Source of the DNA: Bryopsis sp. KO-2023
Lineage: Eukaryota > Chlorophyta > Ulvophyceae > Bryopsidales > Bryopsidaceae
Reading direction: 5' to 3'
DNA length: 64,000 nt
NCBI GenBank assembly: GCA_030272585.1
Contig: BSYQ01000002.1
Coordinates: forward strand, 2,480,001 to 2,544,000
This document shows positions 41,816 to 53,870 of the stretch, piece by piece (the first letter of the stretch is position 1; the number at the start of each line of letters is the position of its first letter). The notes beneath the pieces are model-generated. The model did not search any database. It saw only the letters and a list, made by a program, of their open reading frames with translations, and was not told where the DNA came from. The position numbers were made by a program, and so were the translations under genes.

Positions 41816-44800
41816 CTATTTGAAATGCCCTGTTTGATTTTTTTCATATCTTCCAGCCCGAAGTCCACTTATCTTGTCAGGATGTTCACCATGGGGGCTG
41901 TCATTCAACGGAGTTCCCTTCTCGAAACCCAAGTCCAGCACGTTTGTTCGGGAAGCCTTGTCCACTTTCCCCCGCCTGCTCTCCCTTCTTAGCTCAACAG
42001 TTTCGGACTCCAGCATTTTGTTGGATTTGTCACCCAACACCTGCCTCCTTTCATTATCTCTGAGCTCTTGCGGAGACTTGAGCACCTGGGTGGCCTGGGC
42101 GAGCAATTGCCTTTTTCTACCAGACGTTTCCAAAGATAAGGGGGGCCCACCCAGCTTGAAGAGAGTCGCATTTCTGTCTCTCTCGGCCTGACGCTCTGCA
42201 AGCGATTCCTTGATAGTTTCATCATTCGTGGTTGACCCACGCTCGCCAAAATTTGTGGGTGGAGCAGTGGGTGGAGCCACATCCTGTCCAGGATTGACTG
42301 CAAATGAGTATGCCGGGAAGACGGACCCTGGAAGGTCATGAACTGTGACTGCTGTAAGTTGAGGAGTTGGCAACTTCGATTCTCTGGACATCGACGAGGT
42401 TCGGCAGCTCCCCCCGCTGAGGACTACTCGAGCGGGTGCCTTGAGTGTTTGAACCTGTTTGTCTGTCTCCATCTTCATTGAACGCGCCTCCTCCTGCATA
42501 GCCACAAGCTGTAACAACAGAGACACCTTCCCAGGTTTCAAATTATCGTTTTTTCTCACCAAGTGTAGTTTTGCTCAAAAACAGCACGGGCACTCATTCG
42601 TGCAACGAAAACAGTATTCAAGGTTTCAACAAGCAGATGAAATTTCCTTTCGACAAGAGGTCTTTCGCTCGGATTTTCACTCGGTTGGAAATAACCTGTC
42701 CAACACCTACTGAAATAAGTAAATGATTCATTGAACTTGATCAGAACGAATGTTCATTTTTTTTTCTCTGACCAGTGGAGCAACACAACATGATTACATA
42801 TTGAAAACCCCCTCACGTGGCAGTGGTTCTCTTCAACGGCATTTGCAGTGCATTTTATTTTTAATTCTTTCGTCGTAGCAGCATTCTCCAGTTTTTGCAA
42901 AGTATCCAAACCCTGGGATTCCAACCGACCTCTCTCTGAAGCGGAGGACTCCTATGATAGACACACAAATAGATGCACAATCTTTCCTTCAAAGAGAAAA
43001 TTCCGTCTTTCTACGCTTTATCAAGTTTTCACTCTTAAAACTTTCATTCATTCTTTCATTCTTTGCAATGAATGTTGCAAGCCGCGGTGAATATAAAACA
43101 TTCTCTCCTTTTTTCCTTTTCAAAACCACTGTGATCTGTACCTGTTCAAAGACAATTTGAGCTGCTCCCTGCTCATAATCAACATCGTTTGTGAAAGCTT
43201 CATTACTGTAGATGCAAAAGGGCCTGGTTTCAAAACCACCCTCTGAGGAATTTCCAGAACGATTTGGTTCCTCCTCCCATGCTGATCGATCTGGGGCGCT
43301 GTACCTCCCCCTCTCAGTCCCCAACAACTCATTCAAACGCAAGACTTCGGCTTGCGAGGCGGTCACCCTGTCCTCCAATCGATGGACCACCAGCCCTATG
43401 GATGCGATTTCCTTCAAAAAAGGAAAAAAGCAGAAGATGTGGATAACCAATCCAACAAGACGTCACGACAAGAGTATCCAATTCAAAAAACCCAGTTTGA
43501 TTCGGAAAAATATACTTGTATAAAAATAATAATATGTTTAGTTGTATTTTTGCTAAGGAACGACAGTGCTGTGGTATTTTCACCCAGCGTTCCGGACCTC
43601 GGCCACATTGAATCTCAAAAGGGAGAATCGCTCCTTGTGTGTTGTTTTCGTTGATAATATGCCCTACCCGTTGGAGTTTATCCACGGTCGAACTCAGGAT
43701 CGATGACTTCTTGCATTCTGTATCCAGAGCTGCCTCTTTCAAGGCCAGCTGCTCAGATAAATCCTTCACTTTGTTTTTCAATTCCTCTCCCTGATCCTCA
43801 ATGACTTCCGTCTGGAACAGAATTGCAAGGATTTCTGTACGGTCTCAATGAACCTTTTGCTCCTGAACAAACTTCGGTACTCAATCGTGTGACTCAGAAA
43901 AAACCGCAACAGCCGCCACAAGCTCACCTGTTCTCGGACTACACCACCCTTGAAATTTCCCTCCAGCACAATCCCGCGATTTGCTTGAATATCACCCTCA
44001 ACATCCTTTTCCTCCTCACCATTTCTTCCAAAACCTTTTGTCCCAGAGATCACTTTCTCACCGATTTCCTTTCCCTCCCCCTTGACGCTAGGTCCCGACC
44101 TGAGTGTCTCAATTTCCTTTCGCAGGTTTGCTACCTCCTCTTGGCGTGACGCCAGCTCTTGCTGCAGCGCAGACTTTTCAATAACCAGTTCTTTGTTGGC
44201 TTTCTGGAGAAGCTCTACCTGTTGTGCGACAGAGGACACCTCACGAGGATGAACCTGAATTTCTACCGATGCCTCCAAACCACACACAAATCTGAAGAAC
44301 CAAAATATAGAGATTTATTTGTTTTAGAGTCCTTCAATCCCTCACTGGAGTGGCAAGTTGTTACTGTAAGTACTCCACCTGCACTTCATGTTGCGACTGC
44401 GACATTTCCGCCGCCTTCGGCTGCTTGGACTTGTCTGAAATGGAATACATCTCGTCCCCCTTTTCTTTTAGCACTTTGTCGAGATTATTCAGCCTCTTTT
44501 CGACCGCCCCATTCACAGATTGCAAGCTCAATTGAGCTTTCCCACCTGAGAAAATCCACAGATCAGGACGACCTCACCGAATTTTCCATAGACACATTAG
44601 TCTTAAACCCAAACAAGCATATACAACCCCAATATCGCCATGCTGGTGATATGTATATGTCTGTGTCCTATTCTATTTCTATCTGGGTTTCTTGTGTGTG
44701 TGTGGTGCATTGTTCTTTGTACCTTCCCCATCCACAGATGATTGCCCCATGGAGCTACTTCTTTTTGCAATCGGATGCGAGTCGGACAGACTCCTCAATC

Positions 44801-47800
44801 CAACTGTGAAACAGCAGCTTGAATCGAATGGCCTCACTCCCAACGCGGCGTGGGGTCCATTGAAGTTCGGAACTGAGGAGCGGCCAACATGATCATGGTC
44901 CAGGTTGAGTTGACTATCGTTGGCTGGGTTTGTTCTGGCCACGAAAAGGGGGCTTCGGCTGATGGGCTCGTCAAGCAGCGTGAAGGCGTCCTGATGCGTC
45001 ACGGTCGATCGCCTCGGCTCCTCCAGCTGCTTCGTTGCTTTTTGCAACGGTCCTGCATGCTCAACGCACGACAACGAAACCCTCAAACTCGTAGTGTTCC
45101 CTACATTCGCACCGTTGCCCATCTCAGTTTTGTTGTCTTCCGAAAACTCCTCCAACTGCTCTGGTCTTTCTTCGCGCAGAGTGTGTCCCAAGTCGCTTTG
45201 CTCGCTGGAAAGTGTGCGTAGAGTGTCCAAGGGGTTGTGCAAGCTCTGGATGTACATTGTCAACATAATCCGCGATAGAATCACCCTGCATTCACACCCC
45301 TCTGAGCTTGGGATCACGTGCAACACAAAATGAAAATATCCTCATTTCTTTTTTACATTAATGGTACTTTCCCTCTCCATCAACACAGGTGTCCCCCCCC
45401 TTCTATACCTTGTGCCTGCATATTTCGTGGAGAATCTCCTTGACCATTTGTAAGCTTTTTTCCCCTTCCTCGCTCGGCTTTCCAATTGCACGTGCATCAA
45501 CAGCTGTGAAATGCACGTGAATGTCCGCCAGAAGCTCCCTGATATCGAGTTTTCCCTGCTCGTTGCCTTCCACCAGCAAGCTCCCCATCGACTTCGTCAT
45601 CTTGGTCAGACATTTGATAACCAGGCTAGCAAATTTCTGCTGGGTGGCGGCCGAGCTCCTCTGGACTTGATGCGGCGGGTCTCTCAACAACTCAAGTAGT
45701 ACGTTGAAGGAAGAGTTCGCGTTAAAAGTTTCCAGCGCCTTTTGAAGTAGAGCATCGATCGCTTTGGTCTCACGCACGACAGAAAGTCTAAAATCCACCA
45801 AGAGAGTCAACAGGCACGCGACTGTGTCTTTGACAGTGGATCTGCAAACACTCCGAGTCGCCTCTGGGATTCCGAAAAGTACCATCAAGGTGTTGAGAGT
45901 GTGTTTGAATCCCAACTTGGGGTGAAAACCTGGAGCGGAATTTGTTTCGGCGGCGGCCTCACAGATCATCTACATCATAAACACAGGTGTGGTTGCTTGG
46001 AACAGATCAAGTGCTCTTTTCAAAAATCGTGTTCAGTCGACCGTGGTTCGACGATATGAAGGTGTTGCCATCACCCAATCGAATTTGATTTTTGCTCAAA
46101 CGAGCAATGCGCATATCAGTGGAAAGAAGGAGAAAAACGCAAGCTGTCCCTTTGGGAATCTTGTGTATTGAGCTCCCGGAACATTCAGAACTTCGTCCAC
46201 TTGTACCCCGAAACTTGTAGCCCTCACCACATCGAGTAGTGTCATTAATTTCTTGATGAGCTCGTCAGCACGATACATCAAGACATCCATAAAGTCCTCG
46301 TGAGATCCCTCCTTTGAAGGATCCATCAAACCGGAACAAAACACCTTGAACGTCTCCGCAGATTTTTCTGATGGGCTTCCCACCACCGGTTCAATTGTTC
46401 CTGGCGAAATGTCCTCGGTTTTAGCACATGTTGCCCGATCTTCTACTTGAAGAGTTTGACTGCGGAAACCCGGGGTTATTCCTTCCCTCGTAAGCTCTGC
46501 TTTCCTTCTCTCTATCCGCTTCTCGATCAGATTATGTTGCTGGTCTGTGAGTGTCCCCAGCAGCTTCCAAATTCTGTCGCCCTCGAAGCTGTAGATTACC
46601 TCCAGGGTCCCAAGAGCAGCTTGCCTCAATTTTATGTCCCCAGCAACAGATTTTGCCAGTACACGCAGCGGTCTGAAAAGAAAAGAAACCATTGCTTACT
46701 CTTTCATAAAGAATTTGTCACTTTTCTCAGTTCTGCGCAAGGGACGTCGACAGTCGTCCGCAAGAAGCGCGATCCCATTCCAGAGAAAAAAGTCTCATGA
46801 ATTTTTCTCCAGTTGATATGGTATGTATTTTTCTCGTTTTTCAGCTCGTCGACGAGCTGAAAAAAATGCAACATTCCCGTGTGTATCAGAAGCACAGGCG
46901 TCGTTGGATGCGAAAAACAACACCTTGCAGAAGCACCAATACAACGCACTCTCAGCAACTCACTGGATTAACTTGTTACTTCCAATGGCGGCCATGCCCA
47001 CACTGTCGATTATATCTCCGATTGCTTGGGCGCACTCCACCTTTGTCCTGTTGTTCTTGCTGTTCATTCCTTTTGCCAAGTACGAGAAAACCTGAGGGAG
47101 GGGTAAAACTTTAGTCATCAACATCAGGAGCTCTCTATGCGCCTTTCTAATCCTGTCTTGATTGTGGCCGCTGTTTTCCACGAGGACGGGAGTCAGAATG
47201 CGACCTTCGTACTCGCTCATTCTGTATCCTCTCTTTATCATGATTCCCAGTAAGGTTTTCAACATGTCCAATGTCTTTACCAGACTCTGGGTGTTGCCTT
47301 CCACGATTCGCATGGCCGCCCATCTGCAAAACCAGTAAAAATGAAAACTTCTCAAACCTCCCACTAAAGCTCTATTAGAAAATGCAAAACCAAAGAAGGG
47401 GAAATTGACGTTTTCTGGTATTGAGATAACACACAATTTTAAACACTCAGCAGAAGAGACTCATGTTGCGCGCGAGCAACAGAAATTTATCGGCACAGTT
47501 GTTGTGTTTCCCATTTTTCCCCACACCTGAAAATGAGATCCACGCAAGATAGGACTTCGTCATATTGAGTGTCAACAGACGCTTTTATCCTGTCCGCTGC
47601 TTGACACTTGTGTTTAAACTCTTTGGAAAAGAGCAACCGTCCGATCGCTGGAGAAACCAAGGGCTCCAAATCACGTCTCAGCATCGTTTCCTGCTTGAGC
47701 GTGAATCGCTCAAACTTTCCATTATTCTGAAACAGCACACAATACAGCAAAACGAACGACGGAAATTAGAGAGCTGGAATCTTCCGTTGACTTACCTCTA

Positions 47801-47966
47801 CGCTCCAAAGTATTTTCAAGGAATAGGCTGTTGATAAAAAGCACTACTATCCTCTTACCCATCTTTTTGTCGCTCTACCATCTTTTTGAGCGTTCAGGAC
47901 GAAAAGAGATTGCTCGGCGGCTGTCAAACAGTCGCAAGATTTGCACCTCGTCGACAACGCTTTCAT
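41816..47966 (-). pseudogene. XMAP215/CKAP5-like C-terminal half, copy C (pseudogene)
   Basis: Minus-strand exons: 47966-47859, 47726-47527, 47323-46964, 46672-46228, 45969-45409, 45285-44723, 44545-44365, 44291-43928, 43811 to about 43598, 43411-43142, 42951-42817 and 42508-41816. Exon 1 is open and the same length as in copy A. Two deletions spoil the gene: exon 6 is 50 bases shorter than in A and B (563 against 613), which shifts the frame, and the segment carrying exons 9 and 10 is missing, so exon 8 is followed almost directly by exon 11. The last exon is 693 bases, as in copy B, with scattered amino-acid differences. It is the mirror arm of copy B around the CobW gene. A shortened TOG protein ending in exon 6 could still be made. 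Confidence 0.72.
46837..46864. repeat. Perfect 28-bp palindrome in intron 3 of copy C
   Basis: Same palindrome as at 3910-3937, centred on GTCGAC, in the equivalent intron of copy C. Confidence 0.7.
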
Positions 47967-48077
47967 TTCAACGAGTGTGTTTCCCTGACAAGTTGCAACA
48001 CTTTTGTATGGAGGACAGCAACTCGGTCAAAAATACTCACGTGGATTGAAATCTGGAATGCTGACGAATGACGGTTT

Positions 48078-48085
48078 TGACGTCA
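48078..48085. promoter_or_regulatory. CRE-like palindrome TGACGTCA upstream of copy C
   Basis: Perfect TGACGTCA about 110 bases before the copy C start codon, matching the other two copies. bZIP-site function is inferred. Confidence 0.35.
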
Positions 48086-48424
48086 CTTCATCCTACAGAT
48101 TTTGTTGTTGTTATGATATAAATTTGACGACCTTGGCAGTTTGGGATATTTTTCATAAAGAGAACAAACAAGACATTGACGATTTGGTTTCATCCAAACA
48201 CTGACGATCAGTGCCAAAATGAAAATGAGAATATAATCTTTGTGACGACAGTTAGGGAAACGACCTGATCGAGTCGACGACTTCCAGAAGGCGGCGGACG
48301 TAGTTCGTTTACCATTGAATAAATAAGCATGTTTTTTCACCCTGTGTGGAAAGAATCTGGACTGGAGGATAGGAATGTCTACTTTGTTATGAAAAAAGTC
48401 TCACATTAGGCTGTCTTCCCAATT

Positions 48425-48789
48425 CCTTTAACCTGCTACGTTTCTTCCACACCCAGAGATCGAAAACCTTTACAGAAATGTAAAACCCTCGTTTAACCCT
48501 TCAAACAAACGGTGCCAAAAAACAAAGCACCTAAGCAGAACGCACGTTCATCAAACTGGCGAAAATACCGCCCCCAACTCGCGCCGAAGTTGTTCCGCGG
48601 GAAGCACCATCCATCCGAAAACACGAAAATCCCAAGGGGAAGGTTGGCGCTGCCGATTTATATACTGAAAAATAGCTTTCGAAGAGGGCGACCAACCTCC
48701 CCAATCGCAGAGCTTCGGTAACAGCACGAGCAAATTAAAAGCGCTGGAAACCCCAGTGCGACAAACGGAATGATGCGTATGGTCAGAAC
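48425..48789. other. Transition from duplicated block to transposon-rich DNA
   Basis: Beyond the palindrome arm no further match to copies A or B is seen. No gene is recognised. The right part may belong to the end of the tyrosine-recombinase element that follows. Confidence 0.4.
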
Positions 48790-49361
48790 CATGATCCTAC
48801 ATCACCCGCGAAAACCAACGTGCCACGCTCGTCGCTGTAGGAACACTCGGATCACCCGGCAAAAACCAGAACTGCTCGGACGAGCCGCCATGGCCTTCCC
48901 AGTCGCGTACCCGAAGCTCCTCATAACGATCCAACACCGCGACCAGTTCAACGAATCCACGACAGTCGAATTTCCTGACCCGCAAAGTATCCGAGGTTTG
49001 ACCCTTCGCCTTGAAACGCCGTTCTTTGAAAGTCACCGACGAGAAATTCCACTGATAGTCGCCGACCCGAGTATCAAAACTCGAATCGGCGTGCGAAAAG
49101 AATATCACATCCAGAATACAAATCAAATAGGGACGGATGCTTTCTGCATCGTTCCCAACCACACCTTTCTTGGCCCACGACCACAACCAGTCTGTGGGAA
49201 AGTCTCTAGGCTGTTTCTCCTTAGCCTCCACCGGAACTTTTATGAGCCAAGCCTGCTTTAGGCGGGCGGTCAATGAGTCATGCGCGGAGAATGTGGAACC
49301 GAGCCAGCGGTGGACAGCAGACGTGGGCGCCGACCCGTTGGACCGGACCGGCAACCACTTT

Positions 49362-49449
49362 CTGGACCAGAAATGACCTTTATTAGATAGGTGTCGGACC
49401 TGTCTAGACCGATCCGACACCTGTCTAATAAAAGTCATTTCCGGTCCAG
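49362..49449. repeat. Long hairpin, 37-base arms with 14-base loop
   Basis: Arms 49362-49398 and 49413-49449 are reverse complements with only three or four mismatches; the loop is CCTGTCTAGACCGA. Variants of its GACCTGTCTA/TAGACAGG modules recur at 51720-52130 and 53560-53870. Confidence 0.85.
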
Positions 49450-49789
49450 TAAAGGTACACGTTTATTGGACCGGGTCGGACCTGTCCACCCTTTTTTCCT
49501 TCTCAATTGCGTCCTGTCCAGACCGGTCTGGACAAGTGATTTCCTGTCTTATAAAGGCGTAGAAGCCGCTAATTAGTTACCTGGACAAGTGTGACGCTCG
49601 GTACACCTGTTTTAGACCGGCTCCAGGTCGGTTTGGACAAGTGGGCTGCCTGTCCAGACCGACCTCGCGCCTGTCTAGAACAGGTCACACAATTAAGCAC
49701 TTTTAGCGTGCTAATTGTGTATCAATTGACTGGGAACTGAGTTAACTAATTAAACAACAAGTAATAATGTTACATGTATTTTTATTGCA

Positions 49790-49950
49790 TGAATGACGTG
49801 AGCCAAGCTCACCAACCACCGACTGGAAGGAGTCGGTGGACTCTGGGAGGACTCGAACTCGGGTTGGCTAAGTCCGAGTCGAGAGCACTACGAGATAGCG
49901 GACCCCACCATAGGGACGCTCAAATGGGGTCCGCTACCTTTAAGTACCTA
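49790..49950 (-). repeat. tRNA-derived SINE-like unit, copy 1
   Basis: On the minus strand a pol III-like box A (TATCTCGTAGTGC) is followed by a box B (AGTTCGAGTCC) within a tRNA-like stretch ACTCGGACTTAGCCAACCCG. Related copies are at 52215-52303 (minus) and 52640-52800 (plus). It lies in the repeat block inside the retroelement fossil. Confidence 0.55.
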
Positions 49951-51719
49951 CTTTTTGTAATGGAAAATAACTTGGCGTTTTTTTGCCGGACAGGTTGGCC
50001 GGTCCTTAGACAGGTTGGACCGGACCGGACCGGTTTTTCGCTGCTGGTCCGTTCGGGCCCAGGTCTGGTGGACAGTACTAATGGCGGAGAGGTAGTTGCT
50101 CATAGACCTCGGCGCCACTCTCCCTTCATTTCGAAGAAATAAGATATACGCATAAATGCGAACAGGGCGAGCAGGCACACAACACCAACCTCTCGACCGA
50201 GCAAACCCGAGCCATTTTCGAAAGCGCATCCATATAGATCTCCGGCCGCCAGGGCTATTCGATAACGCTAACTCCCCAAACAGCACCCTCCGTTCGACGT
50301 CCGACAACTCGCCAAACTGAGGTAACTCCTCGTTGGTCCAATCAACACATCCCTTCAATTCACTCCACAAACCTTGGAGCCAGATCTCGTCTTGCGAATC
50401 ACGCCCACCATCATATTCCAACGGCCCTGGGGAAAAGGCTCGCTCTCCCTGCCTAGTGGTGGGAACAATGGATTCGCCCACGCTGGAACCACTGCATACT
50501 CCTGGAAGCACACGAACATCAGACGAAACTAGGGGGCTGACGGCCACATGGGCATCAGCACTGTCGCAGTCACTTGAGGTAAGGAGCGCAACAGGTCCCC
50601 TAACTGCGAAAGGAGACGGATCGGTGGGTGGCACCATGCATGTCCCTGGGACCACTCCAAGGCACTGAACGCTTCGCTCTCCGCCATCGGATCGCCCCAC
50701 TCTGCATTGTAACGGAACACCACTCGGCTCCACTGCGACGCAAACCTGTCGAGATCGAACGGTCCCCACCATCGGTTGAACTGATCCAACCATTTCCGAT
50801 TGACTAGATAATCCTCCTCCGAATTCGTTCTCGATAACCTGTCCGCCCACACATTCTCCTTGGACGGAATCCACTCTAGCTGCAACGCAATCCGCTCTGA
50901 CTCCAAGATGCGGTACAACAACCTCAATGGCCCCATCAGCCTCTGGCTCTTCGTCGTCATCTTCAACAAGATGGATAACACCACCTGGGAGTCGGTCAAC
51001 AGGCGCACTGTCCGATTCTCCAACGATTTGTGGAACACGCGAATCGCTGCCTCCACTGCTCTCAACTCGAGCATATTTATGTGCTCGCTCTTCTCGTCGT
51101 TTGACCAAATGCCCCGCGCCAGGACAGGAACGCTTTCCTTGGCCCACGGATCCACCAGGTGGGACCCCCAACCACTCATCGACGCATCTGTATAAAGACT
51201 GATCGTCGTTGGGACCTTCCAGTAAACCGATGATGTGTGACGCTCGTTCATCACACTCCACACTGCCAGATCCTCCTTCGTCTCCGATGACAACTCGATT
51301 AGCGACGCCCAAGTCGCTCCCAAGGTCATCTCCCAAAACAAACTCCTGAGATGGTAGCGCGCCAACGGAATCGCCAGCCCTAGGCTCTGACACCAACCCG
51401 CAAATCGCGCCAACCTTCTTTTGGGTACCTTGCGCATCTCCTTCAATACTCGCGCCTCCCTGTGGATCCGCGCAATCTTCTCCGACGGCGCAATCACCAG
51501 GCTTTGCGCCGTATTGATCAGAAGGCCCAAATGACGAAATTGCTGCACTGCCTTCCACTAGCACTTCTTGGCCTTCCAACGCAAATGAAGATCCACCAGA
51601 ATACCCAAAATTAATTCTCCCAACTCGTTCGCTGCCAGCTCGCTGTTCATTGCGCCCGCAAAATCGTCCAGGTAAGGTGATAACGTCGGAGATGGGTTGG
51701 CCATCCAATACCTCCTCAA

Positions 51720-52310
51720 TAGACCTGGGCCCGACCGAACCGGCATCGAAAAACCGGTCCGGTCCGGTCCAACCTGTCCATGGACCGGCTGACCTGTCCG
51801 GTCCTGTCCGGTTCAGCAAAAAAACGCCGATCCTTGCAAGACCGGACAGGTTGTGAACGGTCCTGTTCTGTCCCTGTCCGGTCCAGTCAACCTTGGAAAT
51901 CTGCAGAAATCTGGACCGGATTTCTGACAGATTTTCCGATCTTAGACAGGTTACACTAAGATTTCGCCTTTATTAGACAGGCGATGTGACCTGTCTAAAA
52001 CCGGAACGACCCTGTCTTGACAGGGTTGTTCTCCTGTTTTAGACCGGCTCCAGGTCGGTCTGGACAGGTGGGCTGCCTGTCCCGACCGACCTGGAGCCTG
52101 TCTAGAACAGGTCGCACAATTAAGCACTTTTAACGTGCTAATTGTGTATCAATCGATTGGGAACTGATTCAATTGATTAAAGAACGAAATATTATTTATT
52201 TTTAATATTTTTAATGCATGAATGACGTGAGTCAAGCCCACCAGCCACCGACTAGAGGGAGTCGGTCGACTCAAGGAGGATTCGAACCCGGGTTGGCTAA
52301 GCTGATAGGG
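51720..52310 (-). repeat. Left arm of palindromic repeat complex, with SINE-like copy 2
   Basis: Made of GACCGG/CCTGTC-rich modules that can themselves fold, an AT-rich joint (GCACAATTAAGCACTTTTAA type) and a truncated SINE-like unit (52215-52303). It is the reverse complement of the right arm at about 52710-53870. Confidence 0.75.
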
Positions 52311-52639
52311 TAAAAGATCTACCCTAAGGAAACAGACAAAGGCCAGGCGTCGAAGACGTCCCAGGCCATAGAAGGGAACGGGGGAACTCGTTATTACACC
52401 CTTAACCCCCTCAAACACCCTCGACCCAGTGGCAGGGCTAAAGACCACAAGCAAGAAGTTTTTCCTATAGCAGTGTCCCCACCTAAGTAACCCTGGGTCG
52501 TACACATCACACTATCACACACACAGTCACGCTAAAACGCGATCAGCCCATCTACCTACGGGATACCACTAGAAACCATCTAACCAAGCCATAACTACTC
52601 TCATAAGCCCGAGTCGAGTTAATTTTGCAAAATTAAACG
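52311..52639. other. Centre of the palindromic complex
   Basis: About 330 bp of unique sequence between the arms. The minus-strand open frame at 52149-52505 overlaps it but shows no family features. Confidence 0.5.
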
Positions 52640-52947
52640 GGTACTTAAAAGTAACGGCCCCCTTTTGAGCGTCCCTGTGGTGGGGTCCACTAGCGATAGT
52701 GCCTTCGACTCGGGCTTAGCCAACCCGGGTTCGAATCCTCCTTGAGTCGACCGACTCCCTCTAGTCGGTGGCTGGTGGGCTTGGCTCACGTCATTCATGC
52801 CTTAAAAATGTGTATAATAAATAATACGTCGTTCTTTAATTAATTGAATGAGTTCCAGTCGATTGATACACAATTAGCACGTTAAAAGTGCTTAATTGTG
52901 TGACCTGTTCTAGACAGGTGCCAGGTCGGTCTGGACAGGCGGCCCAC

Positions 52948-53556
52948 GGCTGGCAATGAATTCTGCCGCCGAATGCTGAATTCTGCCGCCGCCCGACTGG
53001 CAGCCGCCCCTGGCGGGATGTCGGTCGACAGGCGACGCGCCCGACAATTCTCTCATTCACGATTACTCACTCACCCGCACTCAATTGCGCTGTCGGTAAC
53101 GCTGCCGCTGCAACCGCCGCCCTATCGCTTTCGTTTCCCTTAGTACTTCGCACTCTCCCACCACAGTCCAAACGCCAACTCACTTTAAAACAATGAACTC
53201 TGGAATGGAGCCGTCGATTTCCATCCCAACACAATCCCCTTCCCTGGGTTCATTTCCGTTTTCATATTTTGTCAATGGAAAGTCTGCTGCAGAGTCCTGG
53301 TCGAACTCCAGCCACTAGTTACACCTGCATCCCTGAACTCGCCCACTCGCTTGGCGCGCGCCGGTCGCGCTAACCCTAAACCCTAAACCCAACCCCCCCT
53401 TTTTTTTCGGTCTGACATACATACGCGGGTCGCCTGTCGACCGACATCCCGCCAGGTGCGGCTGCCAGTCGGGCGGCGCAGAATTCAACATTCGGCGGCA
53501 GAATTCAGCATTCGGCGGCAAAATTCAGCATTCGGCGGTAAAATTAAGTTTTTGCC
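52948..53556. mobile_element. Nested 609-bp TIR element (Mutator-like by its 10-bp duplication)
   Basis: The target duplication GGCGGCCCAC stands at 52938-52947 and 53557-53566. The left arm of the palindrome has the unoccupied form (GGCAGCCCAC once). Long inverted ends of about 100 bp contain a repeated GAATTCTGCCGCCGAATGCT unit, two copies left and about four right. No transposase frame is inside. Long TIRs plus a 9-10 bp duplication point to the Mutator superfamily; this is an inference. Confidence 0.75.
53371..53390. repeat. Short interstitial telomere-like repeat (TTTAGGG type)
   Basis: TAACCCTAAACCCTAAACCC, nearly three units of the plant/chromerid-type telomere repeat, inside the nested TIR element. 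Too short to be a telomere. Confidence 0.6.
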
Positions 53557-53870
53557 GGCGGCCCACCTGTCCAGACCGACCTGGAGCCGGTCTAAAACAG
53601 GAGAACAACCCTGTCAAGACAGGGTCGTTCCGGTTTTAGACAGGTCACATCGCCTGTCTAATACAGGCGAAATCTTAGTGTGACCTGTCTAAAACCGGAA
53701 AATCTGTTAGAAATCCGGTCCAGATTTGTGCAGATTTCCAAGGTTGACTGGACCGGACAGGGACAGAACAGGACCGTTCACAACCTGTCCGGTCTTGCAA
53801 GGATCGGCGTTTTTTTGCTGGACCGGACAGGACCGGACAGGTCAGCCGGTCCATGGACAGGTCAGGTCGT

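Larger units (their letters stand above)
41161..48424 (-). repeat. Right arm of giant inverted repeat
   Basis: Mirror of 31150-39330, about 1 kb shorter because of the deletions in copy C. The match stops at 48424, inside a sequence (ggctgtcttcccaattc) that continues in the A and B copies. Confidence 0.92.
48790..51820 (-). mobile_element. DIRS-like (tyrosine recombinase) retroelement fossil 1
   Basis: In minus-strand order it shows the end of a reverse transcriptase with YLDDF, a DIRS-type RNase H (YTDASMSGWG, MLELRAVEAA, LLTDSQVV, WIPSKENVWADRLSR), the N-terminal helical domain of a tyrosine recombinase (WMRFRKWLGFARSRG...) and, beyond an insertion, a recombinase catalytic-domain fragment. 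The order RT, RNase H, recombinase is that of DIRS elements. It is broken by several changes and by an inserted repeat block at about 49362-50100. Age: moderate, since motifs are easy to read. Confidence 0.75.
52640..53870 (+). repeat. Right arm of palindromic repeat complex, with SINE-like copy 3
   Basis: Begins with the most complete SINE-like unit (box A TAGCGATAGTGCC, box B GGTTCGAATCC), then mirrors the left arm. It is split at 52948-53556 by a nested transposable element. Confidence 0.75.

Noticed and set aside
44159-44809. 216-codon plus-strand frame, and similar frames at 255-563, 913-1173 and 3522-3785
   Set aside because: Antisense shadows of copy A and copy C coiled-coil and TOG exons; they carry no motifs of their own.
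49948-51819. 623-codon minus-strand open frame
   Set aside because: Most of it is a shadow of the retroelement's RNase H frame; only its last part reads as the recombinase N-terminal domain. Listed as a fossil, not as a gene.
53371-53390. Chromosome end or telomere fusion point
   Set aside because: Fewer than three repeat units, lying inside a TIR element; more likely element sequence or a chance stretch.
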